Shown here one piece after another: positions 17,490-26,152 of a DNA stretch of 64,000 nt. The stretch comes from Alphaproteobacteria bacterium (lineage in GTDB: Bacteria; Pseudomonadota; Alphaproteobacteria; GCA-2731375). Below the pieces are notes generated by a model, which had not been told where the DNA came from, did no database searches, and was given only the letters and a program-made list of their open reading frames with translations. A program made the translations under genes and the position numbers. Each line of letters opens with the position of its first letter. Position 1 is the stretch's first letter. The DNA is taken from NCBI GenBank assembly GCA_016776605.1, contig JADHTB010000016.1:1-64000 (forward strand), in the 5' to 3' direction.

Positions 17490-18323
17490 ATGTCGGAGTT
17501 GCAAGGAAAAGTCGCCGTCATCACGGGCGGCGCCAGTGGCATCGGGGAAAGCACCGCGCGTCTTTTCGTGGCGATGGGCGCCAAGGTCGTGATCGCTGAT
17601 ATGCAGGTCGAACGCGGTACGGCGCTAGCCGGGGAATTGGGGCCGGCGGCACTGTTCCAGCAGGTTGAGGTGCGCCAGGAAGCGGAGGTCAAGGCGGCCG
17701 TCGATGTTGCCGTCAGCACCTGGGGCCGCCTGGATTGCATGTTCAACAACGCCGGCTTTGGCGGCGTTCTGGGCCCCATAGAGAGCATCCCGGTAGACCA
17801 ATTTGATATGACCATGGACGTCCTGGTGCGCGGGGTCTTTCTGGGAATGAAACATGCCGTGCCCATCATGAAGCAACAAGGTTCGGGCAGCATCATCAAT
17901 ACCGGCAGCATCGCCGGGGTTACCGCCGGGCGCGGCCCGATTATCTATTCGGCGGCAAAGGCGGCGGTGGTGCATCTGTCCAAGGTAACGGCCATGGAGT
18001 TGGGGGAACATTCCATCCGGGTCAACTGCCTTTGCCCCGGCTACATCGCGACGCCGTTGTCGGCCAACACCGTGGGCCGGCCCGATGCGTTGATCGAAAA
18101 GAAACATGACAGCTATGCGGTGCGCCAACCGATCCCCAGGGCCGGACTGCCGGACGATATCGCCCAGATGGCGCTGTTTCTTGCCTCCGACCGCTCCACT
18201 TTCGTCACCGGCCAGGCCCTGGTGGTGGACGGGGGTGCCGCCACCGGCGTGATGTGGTCCGACCAAAAGGATGTTTACAAGACCTACTACCCCATCAAGG
18301 TCTATAATCCTGACATTACCTGA
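17490..18323 (+). CDS. Short-chain dehydrogenase/reductase (SDR) family oxidoreductase
   Basis: A 277-residue classical SDR. The NAD(P) loop is TGGASGIG, the NNAG motif is present, and the catalytic residues are the Ser of NTGSIAG and the Tyr and Lys of YSAAK. The C-terminal tail (VMWSDQKDVYKTYYPIKVYN) is longer than in most SDRs. It begins the SDR-AspDH-LLM operon and is divergent from DUF3126-nthAB. The substrate is unknown. Confidence 0.88.
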   Translation: MSELQGKVAVITGGASGIGESTARLFVAMGAKVVIADMQVERGTALAGELGPAALFQQVEVRQEAEVKAAVDVAVSTWGRLDCMFNNAGFGGVLGPIESIPVDQFDMTMDVLVRGVFLGMKHAVPIMKQQGSGSIINTGSIAGVTAGRGPIIYSAAKAAVVHLSKVTAMELGEHSIRVNCLCPGYIATPLSANTVGRPDALIEKKHDSYAVRQPIPRAGLPDDIAQMALFLASDRSTFVTGQALVVDGGAATGVMWSDQKDVYKTYYPIKVYNPDIT

Positions 18324-18339
18324 CTTACGGGACGTGAAT

Positions 18340-19164
18340 ATGGTCGAATTGACGGTTGGCATCGGCGGCTTTGGCGCGATTGGCGCTACCGTGGCGAGGG
18401 CCTTGGACGCAGGCGCCCTGAAAGGCGGCATACCGGGCATTCGGCTGGTGGCGGTTTCCGCCCGTAACCATGACGGCGCGCGGGCGCGCATGACCGGCAT
18501 GGCGAACCCGCCGCCCGTCGTCGGCCTGGCGGACCTGGCCAGCCTGGCTGACGTGGTGGTGGAATGTGCCCCGGCGGCGGTGTTTGCCGAAGTGGCCGTG
18601 GCGGCTGTGGAGGCGGGAAAGATATTTATTCCCCTCAGCTGCGGGGCGCTGTTACAGCATTTCCAATTGGTGGCGCGGGCAGCGGAAACAGGCGCCCGGA
18701 TCATCGTTCCGACCGGCGCCCTGCTGGGCCTTGATGCGGTTCGGGCGGCGGCCGAAGGGAGCATCCATTCGGTCCATATGATGACGCGCAAGCCGCCAAA
18801 CGGTCTGGCCGGCGCACCGCATCTGATCGAAAACGGCATCAACATCGAAAATCTCAGGGCGCCCAAATTGGTGTTCGAGGGCACGGCGCGAGACGCGGCC
18901 AAGGCCTTCCCGGCCAACGTCAACGTCGCCGCCGCCCTTAGCTTGGCCGGCAATGGACCCGATAACACAACCATTGAAATCTGGGCCGACCCCGGCGTCA
19001 GCCGCAATACCCACACCATCAAGCTGGATTCCGATGCCACCCGCTTTGAGATGACCATCGAAGGCATCCCATCGCCTGAAAACCCCGCGACCGGCCTGCT
19101 GACGCCGTTGAGTGTCCTGGCAACCCTGCGCGGACTGGTCAGCCCCCTGAAAGTAGGTACGTAA
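18340..19164 (+). CDS. Aspartate dehydrogenase-like NAD(P)-binding protein (NadX family)
   Basis: A 274-residue protein with an N-terminal Rossmann motif (GIGGFGAIGATVARAL) and the DUF108 C-terminal domain (NVNVAAALSLAGNGPDNTTIEIWADPGVSRNTH). This is the aspartate dehydrogenase family, which interconverts aspartate and iminoaspartate/oxaloacetate. No nadA or nadC is nearby, so a catabolic role on another amino acid or amine is as likely as NAD synthesis. Its stop overlaps the start of the LLM gene (TAATG). Confidence 0.82.
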   Translation: MVELTVGIGGFGAIGATVARALDAGALKGGIPGIRLVAVSARNHDGARARMTGMANPPPVVGLADLASLADVVVECAPAAVFAEVAVAAVEAGKIFIPLSCGALLQHFQLVARAAETGARIIVPTGALLGLDAVRAAAEGSIHSVHMMTRKPPNGLAGAPHLIENGINIENLRAPKLVFEGTARDAAKAFPANVNVAAALSLAGNGPDNTTIEIWADPGVSRNTHTIKLDSDATRFEMTIEGIPSPENPATGLLTPLSVLATLRGLVSPLKVGT

Positions 19165-20159
19165 TGACACGCCTGGGCATTGCCGTCTCCGGCGGCCCCA
19201 ATCCATCGGAAATTGTCGATCTCGTCACGCTGGCGGAATCGCTTGGCTATGAATCCGCCTGGGTGGCGGAAGGGCACGGGGGCGATCAATTCTCTGTTCT
19301 GACCGGTTGCGCCATGCGGACGTCGAGCATCCAGTTGGGTACCGCCATCTCCAGCGTCTATGTGCGCTCTATCCCGACCATCGCCATGGCCGCGGCCACG
19401 GTGGACGATTTGTCGAACGGGCGGTTTATCCTCGGCCTCGGCTCCTCCCACAAGGTTCAAGTGGTGCCCGAACATGGCGTTGAATATGCCAAACCCATTA
19501 CCCGCCTGCGCGAGAGCGTGGAGATCATCCGTATGCTGTTACAGACCGGGCAGGCCCAGTTTGATGGCGAAACGTTGAAAATTGAGAATTTTGATCTGTG
19601 GTTCACGCCCCGCCGTCCGGACATCCCCATCTACGCCGCGGCCGTATTTCCCAAAATGATGGCGGTCTGCGGTGAAATTGCCGATGGCATTATTCTGACC
19701 CGCAGCACCTTGAAGACGGGCGCCGAGGTTAAGGCGCGCCTGGCCGAGGGCGCCAAGATTGCGGGCCGCGATCCCAGTAGCATTGCCATCACCTCGCTGT
19801 TACCCACTGCCGTGGCGGATAACCGCCAGGACGCCCTGGCCGTGATGCGGCCGGGTCTGGCCTTCTATGCCGGCTTCTTTCCCCGCTATAATCAATTGAT
19901 CGCGGCGCATGGCTTCGCCGAGGAAGCCGCCGCCATCGCCACGGCATGGGCCAAGGGTGACCGTGCCGGCGCGGAACGCTTGGTCAGCGACGCCATGATC
20001 GATGCCACATCTATTGTTGGTACGCCGGAGCAATGCCGTGAACGGCTGGAGGCTTATCGCCAATCGGGCATTGATCTACCGATCATCAGCCCCTTCGCCC
20101 GCGGCGCCAACGCCAAGGCCACTTTCGAAGCCGCCATCAGAGCCTGCGCGCCTACCTAG
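19164..20159 (+). CDS. LLM-class F420/flavin-dependent oxidoreductase
   Basis: A 331-residue bacterial-luciferase-like TIM barrel, of the type called methylene-tetrahydromethanopterin reductase-like. RLGIAVSGG..., FILGLGSSHKVQVVPEHG and TPEQCRERLEAYRQSGID are family segments. Such enzymes are FMN monooxygenases or F420 enzymes. It shares the base A of TAATG with the upstream gene and is surely co-expressed. The TAG stop is the first triplet of a palindromic repeat. Confidence 0.86.
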   Translation: MTRLGIAVSGGPNPSEIVDLVTLAESLGYESAWVAEGHGGDQFSVLTGCAMRTSSIQLGTAISSVYVRSIPTIAMAAATVDDLSNGRFILGLGSSHKVQVVPEHGVEYAKPITRLRESVEIIRMLLQTGQAQFDGETLKIENFDLWFTPRRPDIPIYAAAVFPKMMAVCGEIADGIILTRSTLKTGAEVKARLAEGAKIAGRDPSSIAITSLLPTAVADNRQDALAVMRPGLAFYAGFFPRYNQLIAAHGFAEEAAAIATAWAKGDRAGAERLVSDAMIDATSIVGTPEQCRERLEAYRQSGIDLPIISPFARGANAKATFEAAIRACAPT

Positions 20160-20256
20160 AGCATTTGAAAAAATGCGCCCGGACTCTTAAAAATAGAGCG
20201 ATTGAACCAATCACTTAAGTCGCGATAGCAACCCTAATTAATTAAATATTGCTCTA
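20157..20256. repeat. Composite two-hairpin palindromic repeat (TAGAGC family), degenerate copy
   Basis: It begins TAGAGCATTTG and ends TTGCTCTA. A small hairpin (AGAGCATTT with AAATGC) is followed by CGGACTCTTAAAAATAGAGC and a decayed version of the 60-bp hairpin module seen at 20652-20713. Similar composites lie at 28886-28987 and 50445-50547. Its first triplet is the stop codon of the LLM gene. Confidence 0.8.
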
Positions 20257-20342
20257 ATAGTAGCGATATTGTGATCGGATGAACTGTAAAAATACCCCAT
20301 AATTAGCATCCGATGGATTTTTTTAACATGGAGGGCGAATAG

Positions 20343-20654
20343 ATGATCAAGGTCAGTGTGCTTTACGCAAACGAAAGCGGTAAGAGTTTCGATATGGATT
20401 ATTATTGCAACAGCCACATTCCAATGGTGTTAGAGAAAGTGGGCGCGGCCTGTAGCAAAGCAGAGGTGGATCAAGGCCTGGCCGGCGGCGCGCCTGACGC
20501 GCCCGCTGCGTATATCGCCATGGGCCATCTATATTTTGATTCCGTGGAAAGCTTTCAAACTGCCTTTGGCCCTCATGCCGAGGCTATCATGGCGGATGTC
20601 CCCAATTACACGGATATCCAGCCAAACATTCAAATCAGCGAAGTGAAAAGTTAG
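20343..20654 (+). CDS. EthD domain-containing protein
   Basis: A 103-residue dimeric alpha/beta-barrel protein of the EthD family (MIKVSVLYANESGKSFDMDY, HIPMVLEKVG, FGPHAEAIMADVPNYTDIQP). The family occurs beside cytochrome P450 and monooxygenase systems, where its exact role is unknown; many members handle reactive intermediates. GGAGG lies seven bases before the start. It may act with the upstream oxidoreductases, though it has its own leader of about 180 bp. Its stop is formed by the following repeat. Confidence 0.82.
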   Translation: MIKVSVLYANESGKSFDMDYYCNSHIPMVLEKVGAACSKAEVDQGLAGGAPDAPAAYIAMGHLYFDSVESFQTAFGPHAEAIMADVPNYTDIQPNIQISEVKS

Positions 20655-20713
20655 AGCAATTCCGAGTTATTGAGAATCGCGAAGCGATTCTAAGTGATCG
20701 GAAAATTGCTCTA
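20652..20713. repeat. Short palindromic repeat (62 bp) supplying both stop codons of convergent genes
   Basis: A hairpin with ends TAGAGCAATT and AATTGCTCTA and an inner stem GAATCGC-GAA-GCGATTC. The first triplet is the stop of the EthD gene (20652-20654); read on the other strand, the last triplet is the stop of the lipoprotein gene (20711-20713). It could act as a bidirectional terminator. Confidence 0.85.
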
Positions 20714-21910
20714 GCGGATATAGATATGCACTTCGTTGCTAACGGCGGTCCCGGACGAGGACGCGGATAGCGAGATACGGCTGGCGGGCAGGCCCATGTC
20801 CATCAGGGCCTTCAGCACACCGTTGGTGTGCTTTTTGATGGTTGATTGCGCCATGGCTTGTTCCGAGGCGCTGCCCCGGTTCGGCGTGACAGCCACCAGA
20901 TCGAAGTTTGCCTCCGGCCGCACTTGCATGGTCTTTGACACGGCGGTGTACAGCGCCTGCTGGTAGGGCACATCGGGCCGGTCAAAGCGGATCACCACCA
21001 AGGGCTGGCGGCCACCGGCCATAAAGCCCCGGCGCGGTGTGCTCGAGGTCGAAAAAGTCGTCGGTTGCGCACCGGCGCTAAACGCCCGGGCCATCAGGCT
21101 GCTGCCGTGCAATTCACCGTTCTTGATAGACGAGGACAGGGTGGTCAGATTGCTGCGCTCTCCCGCCACATAGGACGTCTGCCGGGCCACGTCCTCATTG
21201 ATCTCGCTCAACAGCCGGTCAATCAGGACCACGGCGCGATTGGTTTCGTCCTCCAGCAACGCCAGTTGCCGGTGATCCTCATCAATGGCGCCGGTCAGGC
21301 CATAGGCGGCGCGGGCGGATTCCAAGACATAGGCCGCCAGTGAAGAATTAGACGCGATCTGATTGGCCAGGCTGTTCATGGTCGCGATATCGCCGCTGAT
21401 CCGGTCCAACTCCGCCTGGGCGGCGTTCCATTGGTTGACCAGTATGGGATTGCCCGGCGTGGTGCCCAGTTGCAGCCGCGCGCCGATAGCGGCCACGGTG
21501 CCATGATAACGTTGAGCATTATTGGTCGTCATCTGCCGGATCTGCTGCAATTGTCCGTTTTGCTGGCCAAGCTGACCTTTCAGACGCTGCAATTCACCGC
21601 GCAATTGGCCAACCTTTTGCCCGACCAGAGTGCCGGTGGGCTGTGCGCTGTATGCCATGTTTGGCGACGGCGCCGCGGCCATAGCGGGCAATGGCGGCGC
21701 GCTAAAGGTGGGTTGGCGGTTTTGTTCGGCCCGCGAGGGCGGAATGTTGACCGTTTGAGATGTTTTGCCCGCCGGCTCGTCACCCGTCAAAGACGGCCAC
21801 AACGAATCGGCGTCAAAAGAACACCCTGAAAGCAAGATTGCCGCCCCTAGGACAGCACCTGTCGACCTGCGCAAATTCACTCTCCCTGACAGGCGAACCC
21901 AAAAAACCAT
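20711..21910 (-). CDS. Conserved lipoprotein with coiled-coil and OmpA-like-fold tail
   Basis: A 399-residue protein with a lipoprotein signal (lipobox LLSGC at residues 26-30). A Pro/Ala-rich linker is followed by a coiled coil rich in Gln and Leu (GQKVGQLRGELQRLKGQLGQ onward, roughly 95-135). The C-terminal domain of about 90 residues (LVVIRFDRPDVPYQQALY... SNEVHIYIR) resembles a periplasmic OmpA-type fold. The role is unknown; an envelope scaffold is likely. A TTG at 21872-21874, seven bases after AGGGAG, would give a more classical 18-residue signal, so the true start may be there. Confidence 0.72.
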   Translation of the reverse strand: MVFWVRLSGRVNLRRSTGAVLGAAILLSGCSFDADSLWPSLTGDEPAGKTSQTVNIPPSRAEQNRQPTFSAPPLPAMAAAPSPNMAYSAQPTGTLVGQKVGQLRGELQRLKGQLGQQNGQLQQIRQMTTNNAQRYHGTVAAIGARLQLGTTPGNPILVNQWNAAQAELDRISGDIATMNSLANQIASNSSLAAYVLESARAAYGLTGAIDEDHRQLALLEDETNRAVVLIDRLLSEINEDVARQTSYVAGERSNLTTLSSSIKNGELHGSSLMARAFSAGAQPTTFSTSSTPRRGFMAGGRQPLVVIRFDRPDVPYQQALYTAVSKTMQVRPEANFDLVAVTPNRGSASEQAMAQSTIKKHTNGVLKALMDMGLPASRISLSASSSGTAVSNEVHIYIR

Positions 21911-22135
21911 TTAGCCTGAGGTCCTTAATACCCTGGCCACGCCGGTGACCGTTTAGTCAGTCAATTTTATTCATAGTCGATTCGTCTACAAGGATACAGG
22001 CAATTCCGCATTATTTATGCAAAAAACTGCAACCCCGCCGTATCGCATAGAAACAACCGACCCTGAATACCGTATTTTACCGGCTGATCCTTTACAATTA
22101 GTGAGCGCGGCGGAGATTAACCAATGCCCGGAGAC
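21911..22135. other. Non-coding AT-rich spacer upstream of the lipoprotein gene
   Basis: 225 bases without a supported gene, lower in GC than the surroundings. It should carry the promoter of the lipoprotein gene, but I see no clear -35/-10 pair. The palindromic repeat copy B follows. Confidence 0.5.
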
Positions 22136-22310
22136 TAGAGCCGTTCCGGGTTATTCTGAACTATTTGACCGCTCACCAGGGCCCCGTGGGTAGGCCGGTT
22201 TGCAGGCCGGGTGCATCGTCCAGGAACCGCAACGCAGCCATGGGTCTTGGTGAGCGGCCTTCGGTGGCGCCCCTAAGCCATTCGGGTGCGTTGCGCCGCT
22301 TGCCCGATGT
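22136..22310. repeat. Palindromic repeat element, truncated copy B
   Basis: About 175 bp matching the left two thirds of copy A, from TAGAGC through the first hairpin and the GGCCTTCGGTGGCGCCCC linker to GCTTGCCCGATGT. Similarity stops there, in the loop of the second hairpin. Copy C breaks off at the same place. It lies between the lipoprotein gene and tRNA-Arg. Confidence 0.83.
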
Positions 22311-22385
22311 TAGACAAGTAATGTCCGCGCATCACCTTGCGAATGCCCGGTAAAAGAAAAATGCCGTCGCCTGACCGCATGGCGC

Positions 22386-22414
22386 TTGCCTTCGCCTCGC
22401 CTTTTAGTTAGGTA
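22386..22414 (+). promoter_or_regulatory. Possible sigma70 promoter for tRNA-Arg
   Basis: TTGCCT (22386-22391) and TAGGTA (22409-22414) are 17 bp apart and end 40 bases before the tRNA. The -10 match is weak. Confidence 0.3.
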
Positions 22415-22453
22415 AGCCAATCCGCTTCCCCCGCCTTGCGGCCTAGCGGTTCA

Positions 22454-22530
22454 GTGCCCGTAGCTCAACTGGATAGAGCGTCTGACTACGAATCAGGAGG
22501 TTGGGAGTTCGAATCTCTCCGGGCGCACCA
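22454..22530 (+). tRNA. tRNA-Arg (anticodon ACG)
   Basis: A 77-nt cloverleaf including an encoded CCA. The acceptor stem GTGCCCG pairs with CGGGCGC (one G-U). The D arm is TAGCTCAACTGGATAGAGC. The anticodon stem CTGAC/ATCAG flanks ACG at 22488-22490. The T arm has GTTCGAATC. A34 would be deaminated to inosine by TadA, letting it read CGU, CGC and CGA. Confidence 0.96.
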
Positions 22531-22691
22531 TTACCCATTGAAATCACCCCCTACCTCCCCTGCGGCCTGAACTCAAACCGCTGGCCTATCGATAAACGAC
22601 CTGCACTTCAAAGCGGATGCCGGAAGCATCGTTTTGGTTTTCCTGGAAGGTATGAAAACGTTCCAGCTGGAGCTGGAGACGTGTCTGCGCC

Positions 22692-22714
22692 GCTAAAAAA
22701 CGCGGCCACCGCTA
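22692..22714 (-). terminator. Weak terminator-like hairpin after dnaJ
   Basis: On the minus strand GCGG-TGG-CCGC is followed by GTTTTTT, overlapping and just past the dnaJ stop. The stem is only four pairs, so this is tentative. Confidence 0.3.
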
Positions 22715-23839
22715 TTCGGTGATGTCGTTCCACAATTCCTTGGCTTTTTGGAAAAAGCCCTCGCTTTCAGGGCTGGTGCCGCCCTCGCCCAACGAAGCCT
22801 CGAATTGCCGCAGCAGTTCGGTCTGCTCTTTCGATAGATTGACCGGGGTTTCAACCATCGCCTGAACATACATATCGCCCTGTCCCCGGCCACGCATTTC
22901 CGGCATGCCCTTGCCGCGCAGACGGAACTGCCGGCCGGTCTGTGTGCCTTCAGGCAGGGACACCGCGACCCGGCCGCCGTCCAGGGTCGGCACGTCGATA
23001 TTACCGCCCAGGGCCGCCGTGGTCATGGCAATGGGAACCCGGCAATAGATATTGCCGCCATCGCGCTGAAAGACTTCATGGGGCAATAGGGACAGAAAAA
23101 TATAAAGATCACCCGGCGGGCCGCCGCGCAACCCGGCCTCGCCCTCGCCGGTCAGGCGGATGCGGGTGCCATCCTCCACCCCTTTAGGAACATTGACCGA
23201 AAGGGTTTTATTTTTTTCGACCCGGCCGGCGCCCGAACATTTCTTGCAGGGATGGGAAATCACCCTGCCGACGCCGCCGCAATTGGGGCAGGCCCGCTCT
23301 ATGGTGAAAAAGCCCGACTGGGCCCGCACCTTGCCATGGCCCTGACAGGTGGCGCAGGTGCTGGGCTGGGAGCCGGCTTCCGCCCCCGAGCCCTCGCAAC
23401 CATCGCAGGCGGAGGTGGTGGGAATGGTGATCGTGGCCGCCTTGCCGCTAAAGGCCTCCTCAAGCGAAATTTCCATGTTATAGCGCAGGTCGGCGCCACG
23501 GTTGCCACCGCCGCGCCGCTGTCTGCCGCCACCCATAAATTCGCCGAACAGATCATCAAACACATCGGCGAAGGAGGTGCCAAAGCCGCCTTCAAAACCG
23601 CCGCCGCCGCCGTTCTGAAACGCCGCGTGGCCAAAGCGGTCATAGGCATCGCGCTTTTCCTCGTTCGAGAGGATGTCGTAGGCTACGGAGATTTCCTTGA
23701 ATTTCGTTTCCGCCTCGGCATCGCCCGGATTGCGGTCCGGGTGGTATTGCATGGCCAATTTGCGATAGGCCTTTTTCAACTCCGGCTGGCTGGCTTGGCG
23801 GTCAACCCCAAGCAATTCGTACAAATCCTGCTCGGTCAC
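22712..23839 (-). CDS. dnaJ: Chaperone DnaJ (Hsp40)
   Basis: A 375-residue class I J-protein. It has the J domain with HPD (YHPDRNPGD), a Gly/Phe-rich linker ([11 protein letters not shown]) and four CxxCxGxG zinc motifs ([32 protein letters not shown]). The substrate-binding C-terminal domains end the protein. It stimulates DnaK ATPase and delivers unfolded clients. Translation starts at GTG after a GGGGA site. It lies downstream of dnaK in the same direction with a 123-bp spacer containing two hairpins. Confidence 0.96.
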   Translation of the reverse strand: MTEQDLYELLGVDRQASQPELKKAYRKLAMQYHPDRNPGDAEAETKFKEISVAYDILSNEEKRDAYDRFGHAAFQNGGGGGFEGGFGTSFADVFDDLFGEFMGGGRQRRGGGNRGADLRYNMEISLEEAFSGKAATITIPTTSACDGCEGSGAEAGSQPSTCATCQGHGKVRAQSGFFTIERACPNCGGVGRVISHPCKKCSGAGRVEKNKTLSVNVPKGVEDGTRIRLTGEGEAGLRGGPPGDLYIFLSLLPHEVFQRDGGNIYCRVPIAMTTAALGGNIDVPTLDGGRVAVSLPEGTQTGRQFRLRGKGMPEMRGRGQGDMYVQAMVETPVNLSKEQTELLRQFEASLGEGGTSPESEGFFQKAKELWNDITE

Positions 23840-23862
23840 GTCTTCAGTCCCCTAACCCGTAA

Positions 23863-23922
23863 GATGCCCGATGGCATCCAAGCAAGCATAGCGAAGCGCG
23901 GCCCCATTGCTGGAGCCGCGCC
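23863..23922 (-). promoter_or_regulatory. Two stem-loops in the dnaK-dnaJ intergenic RNA
   Basis: One hairpin has a 10-bp stem (23897-23906 with 23913-23922, one G-U) and a 6-base loop. The second has a 6-bp stem, GATGCC/GGCATC (23863-23878). They lie between dnaK and dnaJ without a T-run. They could be attenuators or processing sites that keep DnaJ below DnaK. Confidence 0.5.
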
Positions 23923-23962
23923 TGTTCATTACGAAACCACGCTGACACCACGCTCACCTATA

Positions 23963-25897
23963 TCAGGCAGACGTGCTTTTCTTGTCATCGTCGTCGACCT
24001 CTTCGAAGTCCGCATCGACGACATCATCGCCGCCCGCGGCGGCCGCGTCATCAGAGGCCTCCGGGTCGCCGCCCTCGGCTTCCTGCTGCGCCTTATAGGC
24101 CATTTCGCCCAGCTTCATCGAGGCTTGCATCAAAGTCTCGCTGTTGGCTTTGATAGCTTCTAAATCGCTGCCTTCCAGGGCCGTGCGCAGGTCGGCCACG
24201 GCTGCTTCGATGCCGGTTTTTTCTTCCTCGGGCACCTGGTCGCCCAGGTCAACAAGGCTTTTTTCGGTCGCATGGATCAGGGCATCGGCCTGGTTTCTTG
24301 CTTCGGCCTCTTCCCGCCGCTTTTGGTCTTCCTCGGCATGCGCCTCGGCGTCCTGCACCATCGTCTCGACCTCTGTGTCGGACAAACCGCCAGATGCCTG
24401 GATGCGGATCTGCTGTTCCTTGCCGGTCGCCTTGTCCTTGGCCGAGACATTCACGATGCCATTGGCATCAATGTCGAAGGTCACTTCGATCTGCGGCACG
24501 CCACGCGGTGCGGCCGGCAGACCGACCAGATCAAACTGGCCCAGCAGTTTGTTGTCCGCAGCCATTTCACGCTCGCCCTGGAAGACCCTGATGGTCACGG
24601 CCGACTGGCCGTCTTCGGCGGTTGAGAAAGTCTGGCTTTTCTTGGTCGGGATCGTCGTATTGCGCTCGATCAATTTAGAGAACACACCGCCCAGGGTTTC
24701 GATACCCAGTGACAGCGGCGTGACATCCAGCAGCAGGACATCCTTGACATCGCCTTGCAGGACGCCGGCCTGGATCGCCGCGCCCAGCGCCACCACTTCG
24801 TCCGGATTAACACCCTTGTGTGGCTCGCGCCCAAAAAACGTCTTAACCGATTCAATGACCTTGGGCATCCGGGTCATGCCGCCGACCAGTACCACTTCGT
24901 CGATTTCACCGGCGCTCATGGACGCATCTTTCAACGCGGCCTTCAAGGGAGGCAGGGTGCGCTGGATCAGGTCATCCACCAGGGCTTCCAATTTGGCCCG
25001 GGTCAATTTCAGGGTCAGATGCTTCGGCCCGCTTTGATCAGCCGTGATGAAGGGCAGGTTGACTTCCGTCTGCACCGTCGAGGACAGCTCAATTTTGGCT
25101 TTTTCCGCTGCCTCTTTCAGGCGTTGCAGGGCCAGTTTGTCCGACCGCAGGTCAATGCCGCTCTCTTTTTTGAATTCAGAGGCCAGATAATCGACGATCA
25201 CCAGATCGAAGTCCTCGCCGCCAAGGAAGGTATCGCCGTTGGTCGACTTGACCTCAAATACCCCATCACCGATTTCCAGGATCGAGATATCGAAGGTGCC
25301 GCCGCCCAGATCATACACAGCGATGGTTTTGCCGTCGCCTTGCTTGTCCAGGCCATAGGCCAATGCCGCCGCGGTCGGCTCGTTAATAATGCGCAAGACT
25401 TCCAGGCCGGCGATCTTGCCCGCATCCTTGGTCGCCTGACGTTGGGAATCGTTGAAATAAGCGGGCACCGTGATCACCGCTTGATCAACGGTCTCGCCCA
25501 AATAGGCCTCTGCCGTTTCCTTCATTTTTTTCAGGACATAGGCGCTGACCTGACTGGGGGCGTATTTCTGGCCCTGCACGGTAACCCAGGCATCGCCATT
25601 GTCGGCCTTGATAATCTCGAACGGCACGGTCTTGCGCATTTCCGTGACCGCTTCGCCGTCAAAGCTGCGGCCGATAAGACGCTTAATGGCAAATAGGGTG
25701 CCGTCGGGGTTGGTGACCGCCTGCCGTTTCGCGGGCTGGCCCACCAGCATCTCGCCGTCATCACCCTCGGTGAAAGCCACGATGGACGGTGTGGTCCGGG
25801 TGCCTTCTGCATTTTCGATAACCTTGCCGTCACCGCCCTCCATCAATGCGATGCAAGAGTTGGTGGTGCCAAGATCAATACCAATTACCTTACCCAT
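23963..25897 (-). CDS. dnaK: Chaperone DnaK (Hsp70)
   Basis: A 644-residue Hsp70. The N-terminal ATPase starts [15 protein letters not shown], with phosphate motifs [15 protein letters not shown] and [12 protein letters not shown]. The substrate-binding domain and the acidic C-terminal tail ([16 protein letters not shown]) are complete. It folds and refolds proteins with DnaJ and GrpE. The ATG at 25897 fits the family N-terminus; GGAGG lies ten bases upstream. Heat-shock control is suggested by a sigma32-like promoter upstream. Confidence 0.97.
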   Translation of the reverse strand: MGKVIGIDLGTTNSCIALMEGGDGKVIENAEGTRTTPSIVAFTEGDDGEMLVGQPAKRQAVTNPDGTLFAIKRLIGRSFDGEAVTEMRKTVPFEIIKADNGDAWVTVQGQKYAPSQVSAYVLKKMKETAEAYLGETVDQAVITVPAYFNDSQRQATKDAGKIAGLEVLRIINEPTAAALAYGLDKQGDGKTIAVYDLGGGTFDISILEIGDGVFEVKSTNGDTFLGGEDFDLVIVDYLASEFKKESGIDLRSDKLALQRLKEAAEKAKIELSSTVQTEVNLPFITADQSGPKHLTLKLTRAKLEALVDDLIQRTLPPLKAALKDASMSAGEIDEVVLVGGMTRMPKVIESVKTFFGREPHKGVNPDEVVALGAAIQAGVLQGDVKDVLLLDVTPLSLGIETLGGVFSKLIERNTTIPTKKSQTFSTAEDGQSAVTIRVFQGEREMAADNKLLGQFDLVGLPAAPRGVPQIEVTFDIDANGIVNVSAKDKATGKEQQIRIQASGGLSDTEVETMVQDAEAHAEEDQKRREEAEARNQADALIHATEKSLVDLGDQVPEEEKTGIEAAVADLRTALEGSDLEAIKANSETLMQASMKLGEMAYKAQQEAEGGDPEASDDAAAAGGDDVVDADFEEVDDDDKKSTSA

Positions 25898-26017
25898 AGC
25901 TAACAAACCTCCGTTGGCAGATCAATGGGCAGCCCCTTAAGCACCGCCTGGATCCCCAGTTGTCAATGATTCCGCCGCGATGACTAGCCGCGATGACTAG
26001 TTGCGTCGCGTATGCGA

Positions 26018-26050
26018 GGTATATAGGTCCGAGATAATCGGTGTGCAACC
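26018..26050 (-). promoter_or_regulatory. Sigma32-like (heat-shock) promoter of dnaK
   Basis: On the minus strand GTTGCAC (-35) and CCTATATACC (-10) are separated by the spacing used in alphaproteobacterial RpoH promoters (CTTG, then CYTATNT). It lies about 120 bp before the dnaK ATG, giving a leader of about 110 nt. TTGCAC-17-TATATA would also be readable by sigma70. Confidence 0.55.
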
Positions 26051-26152
26051 TTGGAAACACCGGAAATACGAACAGAAATTCGCATTTGTTGATGAAATTT
26101 GACAGCATAGTTACGAATTGGCGCTGTTTGCGCCGCATTTCTAAGGCAATCA

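Noticed and set aside
17625-19475. 616-codon minus-strand frame
   Set aside because: Antisense to the SDR, NadX-like and LLM genes, which have clear motifs; the frame is Arg/Ala-rich without domains.
22501-22722. 73-codon frame after the tRNA
   Set aside because: It begins inside the tRNA gene and runs into the dnaJ stop; no coding signal.
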